Positions 54,659 to 61,046 of a stretch of 64,000 bases of DNA are shown here, one piece after another. Positions within the stretch are counted from its first letter, which is position 1; the number at the start of each line of letters is the position of its first letter. The stretch covers positions 1 to 64,000 of the forward strand of contig CAVYYX010000014.1 of NCBI GenBank assembly GCA_963772825.1, written 5' to 3'. The notes under the pieces were generated by a model that was not told the origin of the DNA, did not search any database, and saw only the letters and a list, made by a program, of their open reading frames with translations. Source of the DNA: Desertimonas sp963772825 (lineage in GTDB: Bacteria > Actinomycetota > Acidimicrobiia > Acidimicrobiales > Ilumatobacteraceae). A program made the translations under genes and the position numbers.

Positions 54659-55471
54659 TCAGCCGCTGCTGACGGCACACACCTGCTGGCGGCGCAGGCA
54701 CAATTCGACCTCGGTTTCCAGCTTGACCTGGTCCCAGGCATTCCAGAAGTCGGCGTGGGCAGACGACACCGATCCGGACGAGAGCGCCAGCCGGCGCGGA
54801 TCGACCGGGCCGTAGTCGATGACGAGCTCGAGAACCGGGATCGGTACGGGATGGCTCGCCGGGCAGCCGCCAGCACTCGTCGCGACGTGAGCACGATGGT
54901 CGGCGCTGTCGGTGTGGATCCCGTCCCAGCAGTCCGGGAACACGACGGCCAGGCGCAGACCGGCCGTCGCCGCGCACCCGGGCGGCATCACCGACCGCTC
55001 GCTTCCGGCGCGGCACGTCCAGCCGGCACTCGCCTCGTCGCCTCCACCCAGCATTCGGAGGTCAGGCGGGTAGGCCTCGACGGTCGACGGATCGATGCCA
55101 AGGCCGGCGCGGTAGTACGCCGTCGCCGAGATCGGAACCACGGGCGTTCCGTCGGCGGAGAGCAGCGACGGTGCCCAGTAGGCGGCGGTGTCGAGCCGCT
55201 GTTGACAGGTCGTCGACGCGTCGAGCAGCTCCTCGTAGGTCGACGTGGCCGACGTCGACGAATTGCCGAAGAAGTCGTGACGGTGGCTCGCTCCCGAGTG
55301 GCCGGGATGGACGATCGGGTCGTCGAACGTCGAGTGCGACCACCCGCACTCGACGACGAACTGGCCGACCCGTCCCTGCGGCCCCGCCGCCACAGCCTCG
55401 GGGATCGGGGCGAGCAGGGTCAACGAGCCAGCGATCGCCGCGACGACGGCCGCCGGGTGAAAGGCGGTCAC
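54659..55471 (-). CDS. Secreted DUF1996 protein
   Basis: This 270-residue protein has a signal peptide (residues 1-29) and a DUF1996 domain: FVVECGWSHSTFDDPIVHPGHSGASHRHDFFGN, with the His-rich HRHDFFGN block, and TAYWAPSLLSADGTPVVP, VFPDCWDGIHTDSADHRAHVA. Several Cys could pair outside the cell. DUF1996 is found in secreted fungal and actinobacterial proteins of unknown role, possibly wall or polysaccharide related. GTG at 55471 overlaps the beta-helix gene stop. Confidence 0.85.
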   Translation of the reverse strand: MTAFHPAAVVAAIAGSLTLLAPIPEAVAAGPQGRVGQFVVECGWSHSTFDDPIVHPGHSGASHRHDFFGNSSTSATSTYEELLDASTTCQQRLDTAAYWAPSLLSADGTPVVPISATAYYRAGLGIDPSTVEAYPPDLRMLGGGDEASAGWTCRAGSERSVMPPGCAATAGLRLAVVFPDCWDGIHTDSADHRAHVATSAGGCPASHPVPIPVLELVIDYGPVDPRRLALSSGSVSSAHADFWNAWDQVKLETEVELCLRRQQVCAVSSG

Positions 55472-56847
55472 TCCGTGGGCGCCTCCGGGACGACGATGGC
55501 GTCGACGTCGACCGTCGGGGGCATGTCGGTGGCCGGCGCCGCCGGCGCCGTCGCGGCGTCGGGCAGGTTCTCCAGGGGTTCCAGCTCGGGCAACTCGGCC
55601 TCCGCGTAATCGACACTCGGCGGGGCGCTCTCGGCAGCGGCGATGCGGGCGCCGAGATCGAGCGCACCCGCGGTCCAGTCGCCCGCACCCTCTCCCTCGC
55701 AGGGGGCGAGGGCCTCGACATCGATCGGTGCCGACGTGGCGAACGTGTTGCCCGCGAAGCAATTGCCCAGGGTCGCCGGGTCAACAATCGAGCCGACGGC
55801 GATGTCGGCGATCCGGCTGTCCTCGACGACATTGTCGGTGACGACATTCTGGTAGGCATCCCACAGGAGCGACTCCGGCGGCGCCGTGCTCACCGGATCG
55901 TCCTTCGTGTCGGCACAGGGGGTGTCCCACTCCTCCGGGCCGGGTTGGTCATCGAGCGCCTGCTCCTCGGGGAACGGAGCGAGGGCGATGCCGGCGACGT
56001 CGTGGTCCCAGACACGATTGCGCGAGATGGTGTTGCGCACTCCTCCCGAGATGAGGACGCCGTTGCCCATCGCCACGATCGCGTCGTCGATGGCCGGGGT
56101 GTCGCCCTGGTTGTTGGAGTAGATGAGGTTGCCCACGATCGTCGTCTCGCGCTGCGGATAGCACAGCTCGTAGCTGCCCGAGTTGGGCACGATGCCGGCC
56201 CGGTTGTTGTTGAACCGCGAGTTGACGATCAGCAGGTTGCCGCCCGAGTTGGTGCCGGAGTAACCGAGCCCGTTGTGCTCGGCGTGGACGTCGTCGATCA
56301 CGGCGTCACACGGGTAGCACTGCCCGATGTACAACCCGGCATCGGGGCTGCCGGCGGCGTAGGAGTGCTCGAACAGGCCGTTCACCGAGTCGAAGGCGTA
56401 CAGCCCGTAGTCGCCGTTGCGGTAGGCGGTGAGGTACGAACCTCGGTACCCGTCGACCCCGGTCCAGAAGAAGCCGTTGAACGTGTAGTTGCGGGCCGTC
56501 ATGTTCTCGACGGCGACACCGCCGGCACCGAGCACGCGGATCCCGTTGTCGAGCTCGAACTCGCCGTCGAGGATCACCTCATTGCGATCGAGACCGCGGA
56601 TCGTCAGGTCCGGTGTCGTGACGTTGACGGCTTCGTTGTACACGCCGGGAGCGACGAGGATGAGGTCGCCTTCGGCGGCGGCGTCGACGGCCTCTTGGAT
56701 CGTCGCATGATCGGCCGGCACCTCGATCGTCGCCCCGCCGGTCGCCTCGGGCACGGTGTCCGGGCGGCCGGCCGCCCCCACCGGAACTGGCCCGAGCACC
56801 GCCAGAACTCCGACGACGGCGACGATGGTGCGGGTACGTGCGCTCAC
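55468..56847 (-). CDS. Secreted right-handed parallel beta-helix repeat protein
   Basis: This 459-residue protein has a signal peptide (1-26), then IEVPADHATIQEAVDAAAEGDLILVAPGVYNEAVNV, the classic entry into a pectate-lyase/NosD-like beta helix with Asn/Gly-rich turns (NGIRVLGAGGVAVENMT, SGGNLLIVNSRFNNNRAG, RNTISRNRVWDHDVAG). A Pro/Ala/Glu-rich C-terminal region (about 395-459) may be a linker. It could bind or cleave polysaccharides; no catalytic set is assigned. It is followed by the DUF1996 gene in the same unit. Confidence 0.87.
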   Translation of the reverse strand: MSARTRTIVAVVGVLAVLGPVPVGAAGRPDTVPEATGGATIEVPADHATIQEAVDAAAEGDLILVAPGVYNEAVNVTTPDLTIRGLDRNEVILDGEFELDNGIRVLGAGGVAVENMTARNYTFNGFFWTGVDGYRGSYLTAYRNGDYGLYAFDSVNGLFEHSYAAGSPDAGLYIGQCYPCDAVIDDVHAEHNGLGYSGTNSGGNLLIVNSRFNNNRAGIVPNSGSYELCYPQRETTIVGNLIYSNNQGDTPAIDDAIVAMGNGVLISGGVRNTISRNRVWDHDVAGIALAPFPEEQALDDQPGPEEWDTPCADTKDDPVSTAPPESLLWDAYQNVVTDNVVEDSRIADIAVGSIVDPATLGNCFAGNTFATSAPIDVEALAPCEGEGAGDWTAGALDLGARIAAAESAPPSVDYAEAELPELEPLENLPDAATAPAAPATDMPPTVDVDAIVVPEAPTE

Positions 56848-56872
56848 GTGACGACTCTAGGCGGCACCTTCC

Positions 56873-57295
56873 TCACGCCGTGTCCGTGACGATGACCGTG
56901 CCGATCATCCCGATGTCGTGCGTGCCATGGATCGTGCAGTAGTACGGATACTCGCCCGGCTCGGTGAACACGTATCGGTACTCGTCGCCAGGCTGGAAGT
57001 CGGCCGGGGCGACACCGAACCCGAAGTCCGACAGCACGTCATGCTCGTTGCGCCCGACGTTGACCCACACGACTTCGGTGCCAGGAGCCACCTCGACTTG
57101 TTGTGGTCGGAACGTGTTGTCGATCGCCTGCACCTCGATCGTCGCCGTCGGCAGGGCCGCCTGGTCGGTGGATGCGGGCTCGGTGGGCGGGCTCGTCGGA
57201 TCGACCCCGAGAGCCTGTGGTCCGTCGTTGGCGCAGCCAGCGGCAAGGACGCAACCGGCGACGAAGACGACACTTGCCCTCGACGAGCGCTTCAC
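56873..57295 (-). CDS. Plastocyanin-like cupredoxin lipoprotein
   Basis: This 140-residue protein has a lipobox (LAAGC, Cys21) and a blue-copper domain with ligand pattern H85, C120, H123, M130 (NEHDVLSDF; YYCTIHGTHDIGMIG). It should be an outward-facing electron carrier or copper-binding protein. GTG at 57295 leaves a complete signal. It sits 25 bases upstream of the beta-helix gene and 10 bases after the AI-2E gene, so a longer transcript is likely. Confidence 0.9.
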   Translation of the reverse strand: MKRSSRASVVFVAGCVLAAGCANDGPQALGVDPTSPPTEPASTDQAALPTATIEVQAIDNTFRPQQVEVAPGTEVVWVNVGRNEHDVLSDFGFGVAPADFQPGDEYRYVFTEPGEYPYYCTIHGTHDIGMIGTVIVTDTA

Positions 57296-57305
57296 GAGGG
57301 GGAGG

Positions 57306-58367
57306 CTAGACGGTCGAGGAGGCGGGCTCCTCGTCCCGACTCGCCCCGTACACGTCGAGCGCCGCCAGCGCGATCGCCGAAAGGGCAAACGCGCACATGG
57401 CCGCACCGATGCCGTACAGATCGAAGGCGACGAGGACGGCAACGACCGCCACCGTCGTCCCGACACGGACCGAACGCCAGTCCACCCACGGTCGCACGAT
57501 GAGGATCTCGACTGCCTGCAGCGAGACGAGCAGGGCGAGCATCGTCACGCCGACGGCCCAACTGCTCGAGCCGAACGCCAACAGCAACGCCGGTGTCCCT
57601 CCGACGACGACGCCGATCAGCGGGATCGCCGTCATCAGAGCGACCGCGAATCCGAGGCTGAACGGGGCAGGGACATCGAGCAGCCACGCGGTAAGCCCGA
57701 CGATCACGCCATTGACCAGCGAATGGCCGATCGTCATCAGAAGGTAGAAGCGGCCGCGGCGGGCGCCGATGAACAGCACCCGGCGGACGGTCTGGCGCCG
57801 CTCGAGATTGTCGAACTGACCGAGCAGCCCGAGCACGTAGCGCCGACCGAACCCGAGCAGGAAGAGCATCAGCACGCCGGTGACGAGGAACGTCGGCAGC
57901 CGCCCGAACGTGGCTCCGATCGTCTCGCTGCGCACAGCGTCGTTGATCCGATCGACGAGGTCGGCAACGCGTGACGTGACGTCAATGTCGGCCGCCCAGT
58001 CGTATTGCTCCTCCAACCCTCTGGCGGCTCGCGGAGCGGCCTCCTCGAGATCGTCGAGCGAGCCGAGCAGTTCACGAGTGATCCCCGCCACGACGCCGAC
58101 GACAACCGCGGCCAGGGTCACGATGACCACGACGATGCTCAACGCCCGGGGCAGGTGGCGCTGCAGCAGGTTGACCAGCGGGTCGATGAGCAAGGCGACG
58201 AGCGAGCAGGCCACGATCCACCCGACGATCTGATGGGCGGAGACGAACGCGTTGCGCACGAAGAAGGCGGTGACGACTCCTGCCGTGACGACCGCTGCCG
58301 CGCCCGGCGTGAAGCGGACGAGTCGAACGGGCATCTGTCGGCTCGCGGGTGCCGCGCCGTCACTCAT
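57306..58367 (-). CDS. AI-2E family transporter
   Basis: This 353-residue membrane protein has eight hydrophobic segments in AI-2E order, with GITRELLGSLDDLEEAAPRAARGL in the first loop and the later block ALMTAIPLIGVVVGGTPALLLAF and AVEILIVRPWVDWRSV. The substrate is unknown. ATG at 58367 was chosen; the upstream extension to 58448 is not conserved. It is divergent from a paralogue at 58480, sharing a 112-base gap. Confidence 0.85.
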   Translation of the reverse strand: MSDGAAPASRQMPVRLVRFTPGAAAVVTAGVVTAFFVRNAFVSAHQIVGWIVACSLVALLIDPLVNLLQRHLPRALSIVVVIVTLAAVVVGVVAGITRELLGSLDDLEEAAPRAARGLEEQYDWAADIDVTSRVADLVDRINDAVRSETIGATFGRLPTFLVTGVLMLFLLGFGRRYVLGLLGQFDNLERRQTVRRVLFIGARRGRFYLLMTIGHSLVNGVIVGLTAWLLDVPAPFSLGFAVALMTAIPLIGVVVGGTPALLLAFGSSSWAVGVTMLALLVSLQAVEILIVRPWVDWRSVRVGTTVAVVAVLVAFDLYGIGAAMCAFALSAIALAALDVYGASRDEEPASSTV

Positions 58368-58479
58368 CGCCACCACGGCCAGCGATCCGGGCCATGGGCG
58401 AACGCTACCGAGAAGCTCCTCGCCAGTCTGGGATGCGGGATCACGCAACTACAGCGCGAGGGCATGCCATCATCAAACC

Positions 58480-59586
58480 GTGAGCACCTCGGCTGATGAT
58501 GGTGAGTCGTCACCGCTCGTGCTCGAGCAGTCGCCGGCCACCCGCTTCGCCCCTCGATTCCGCCTCGACGGGATCACCTTTCTGGCCACGGTCGTCGGCG
58601 TGCTCGGTGTCCTCGCTGTCCTCGCCGTGCTGGACAACTCGGCGACGATGCTCACGAGGATCGGCCTCGGCGTGCTCATCGCCCTGGCTCTCGACTCGGT
58701 GGTCACCACGTTGACCGAGCGGCTGCACGTCCGGCGAGGCGTTGCGGTCGTCGGTGTCGCAGCGGTCGTCGTGGGCGTCGCGGCATTGGTTGTCACCGTC
58801 CTCGCGCCGCGCGCCGTCGCCGAGGTGCGGCAGTTCTCCGGGCAGTTTCCCGAGACCGTCGGCGAGCTCGAACGACTCCCGCTCGTCGGTGGGTGGGTCC
58901 GCGACCAGGGCCTCGTCGACCGCGCCGAGCGGTGGGTCGCCGATCTGCCCGAGCAGTTCACCGACGAACGCCTGGAGGAATCGGCTCGGTCATTGCTCAG
59001 CGGCGTTGTCAGCATCGCTGTCGTCGCCGTCGTTGCGGTGGCCGTGCTCGTCGACGGCGAGAACCTGGCGAGTCGCTTCCGACGACTGCTCAGCCCGCAG
59101 CGTCGCGCCCAAGCCGACGAGGTCGGTCGGGTCGTCTACGAAACGCTCGGGAGCTACGTGGGCGGCTCGCTGACCGTCGCCGTGATGATGGGCCTGTTCG
59201 TCCTCACCGTCGGTTTGCTGCTCGGCGTGCCGCTCGCCCCGCTGGCAGCTGTCTGGGCGATGCTCACGGACCTCATCCCGCAGATCGGCGGAGCCCTCGG
59301 CGGCGTTGTGTTCGTCGCCCTGGCGCTCACCGAGAGCGTGTCCACGGCGATCATCGCCGGGGGCCTCTTCGTCGCCTACATGACGATCGAGAACCACGTC
59401 ATCCAGCCGGCGGTGATCGGCCGGTCCGTGGACCTGACTCCTCCGACGACGATGGTCGCGGCGCTGATCGGAGGGGCGGTGGCCGGCATTCCGGGTGCCC
59501 TCGTCGCCACACCGCTGGTGGGCGCCGCCAAGCACCTCATCCTCGAGGCCCGCGGCCGGCGCGCTCCATTGACCGCTACGGAGTGA
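58480..59586 (+). CDS. AI-2E family transporter, paralogue divergent from 57306-58367
   Basis: This 368-residue membrane protein has the AI-2E layout: paired helices in FLATVVGVLGVLAVLAVLD and VAVVGVAAVVVGVAALVVTVL, a soluble loop (FPETVGELERLPLVGGWVRDQG), and the C-terminal block WAMLTDLIPQIGGALGGVVFVALAL with TIENHVIQPAVIGRSVDLTP, which is closer to the classical family pattern than its divergent neighbour. GTG at 58480 follows the 112-base gap. Its stop overlaps the next gene as GTGA. Confidence 0.87.
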   Translation: MSTSADDGESSPLVLEQSPATRFAPRFRLDGITFLATVVGVLGVLAVLAVLDNSATMLTRIGLGVLIALALDSVVTTLTERLHVRRGVAVVGVAAVVVGVAALVVTVLAPRAVAEVRQFSGQFPETVGELERLPLVGGWVRDQGLVDRAERWVADLPEQFTDERLEESARSLLSGVVSIAVVAVVAVAVLVDGENLASRFRRLLSPQRRAQADEVGRVVYETLGSYVGGSLTVAVMMGLFVLTVGLLLGVPLAPLAAVWAMLTDLIPQIGGALGGVVFVALALTESVSTAIIAGGLFVAYMTIENHVIQPAVIGRSVDLTPPTTMVAALIGGAVAGIPGALVATPLVGAAKHLILEARGRRAPLTATE

Positions 59587-60668
59587 TTGACTCCGTCGCC
59601 GTGATCGGGTCATCGACAGTGCGGGTGGCCGGGATCGCCGTCGCCTTCGTGGCGTCGACGGTCCCGTCCGGCGAGCCGTTCACGGATCCGCACGGCACGT
59701 TCGAGGTGCAGTTCGACGGCGTACCGGCCGTCACGATGGACCCAGCTGGCACGACGACGAGCTATCTCGTCAACGTCGAGGAGGACTCCGAGACGGTGTT
59801 CGTGCTGCCGCCCACAGCGTTCGGGGCGGCGCCCGGGGCGACCGCCGCGGAGCGGGTGATGCTGTTCCTCGACGGATCCGGCGACGACGTCGAGGTGCTC
59901 GCCAACACGCCGACGCGGCTCGGGCCGCTGCCGGCGGCCTCCTTCATCTCACGCATCACACTCGTCGACGGCAAGCGGGCCGTGCTGTACGGCGTGGCGG
60001 TCGTGCGCCCCGGCGACGTCAGCTACATCGTGTACACGGACGCCGGGGGCGACGATGCCGATCGTGCCCGCCAATTCGTGGAGTCCTACACGGCGCGCTT
60101 CGAACCACTGCCCGCCCCGCCCCCACCGTCGACCACGACGACGGCAGCGGCGTCGACAACCACGACGTCCTCGACGACGACGTCGGCCTCGGCGTCGACA
60201 ACCTCGGCAGCGACGACGACGACGACGACGACGATCCCTGGCGGAGTGATCGTGTCCTTCGACGGACGCTGGTCGGTCGAGTTCCCCGAGCGCGCCGACG
60301 TGACGCTGCGCGCTTCGTCGGAAGACGGCTTCGCCTACGCCGAGTACTCCGCCGTCGTCGGTGACGACACGCTGAGCGCCCGGGTCACCGAGTTGCCGGC
60401 GGCATTCACCTGGGACCCCGCGACCGCCCCGCAGATCGAGGCCGAGCGGGCGGGCGCCACCGTGGTGGACTCCGAGGTGATGACGCTCGACGGGGCGCCG
60501 GGTGTGCGGTTCACGCTGGCCGATGCCGACAACGACACGTCCGGGGACACCACCGAAATGCTGCTCGCCCGCACGGCCGATCAGCTGTATCGGCTCGCCT
60601 ACACCGACGGCGGGGTGTCCTCCCGCACCGCGGCAACGGCGTTCGTCGACTCGTTCGAGCTCCGCTGA
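59583..60668 (+). CDS. Two-domain extracellular protein with a Thr/Ser-rich linker
   Basis: This 361-residue protein has no family assigned. A hydrophobic stretch (VAVIGSSTVRVAGIAVAFVAS) may be a signal or anchor. Residues 37-175 and about 220-361 look like two copies of one domain: each opens with a short FDG/WSVEFP-like strand (FEVQFDGVPAVTM; FDGRWSVEF) and ends FVESYTARF or FVDSFELR. Between them lies a Pro/Thr/Ser linker of about 45 residues (PAPPPPSTTTTAAAS onward). It is coupled to the AI-2E gene (GTGA), so it may assist that transporter at the surface. Confidence 0.7.
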   Translation: MIDSVAVIGSSTVRVAGIAVAFVASTVPSGEPFTDPHGTFEVQFDGVPAVTMDPAGTTTSYLVNVEEDSETVFVLPPTAFGAAPGATAAERVMLFLDGSGDDVEVLANTPTRLGPLPAASFISRITLVDGKRAVLYGVAVVRPGDVSYIVYTDAGGDDADRARQFVESYTARFEPLPAPPPPSTTTTAAASTTTTSSTTTSASASTTSAATTTTTTTIPGGVIVSFDGRWSVEFPERADVTLRASSEDGFAYAEYSAVVGDDTLSARVTELPAAFTWDPATAPQIEAERAGATVVDSEVMTLDGAPGVRFTLADADNDTSGDTTEMLLARTADQLYRLAYTDGGVSSRTAATAFVDSFELR

Positions 60669-60769
60669 CCGGCCTCAGGCGGCGCTTGTCATGTCAGCCC
60701 TGTACTTCCCTTCTTCGGCCCGGCAGGCGGCGGACACGCTGGCAAAGACGCCGGTACACTCGGTCGCCC

Positions 60770-60845
60770 GCCGGAGTAGCTCAGTCGGCAGAGCATTTCA
60801 CTCGTAATGAAAAGGTCCGGGGTTCGATTCCCCGCTCCGGCTCCA
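60770..60845 (+). tRNA. tRNA-Thr (anticodon CGT)
   Basis: A complete cloverleaf is visible: acceptor GCCGGAG/CTCCGGC, D-arm GCTC/GAGC, anticodon stem TTTCA/TGAAA with loop CTCGTAA (anticodon CGT at 60803-60805), and T-arm CGGGG/CCCCG with TTCGATT loop. CCA is encoded (60843-60845). It reads ACG threonine codons. Confidence 0.97.
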
Positions 60846-60920
60846 CGTAGCGTGCAGCGACGTCGTGACCCACAGGCGGTCTCGTCTCCGGCGATGATCG
60901 CGTCCGTCGGTCACGTCGGT

Positions 60921-61000
60921 AACTGGGCGGCCAAACGTCCGGAAAGCGGACCGCCGGCCGCCCAGATCGGGAAATGGATCGGAGGCCGCCCAGAACGAGG
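60921..61000 (+). repeat. Dispersed intergenic repeat family B, copy 2
   Basis: Begins AACTGGGCGGCCAAACGTCC and has two GCCGCCCAGA blocks, colinear with the copy at 11913-11996. It fills most of the gap between tRNA-Thr and the SNF2 gene. Confidence 0.75.
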
Positions 61001-61046
61001 CGTGGGGTCGCCCGGGTTGTGACAGGGGGTCGTTAGGGTCGAGGCG

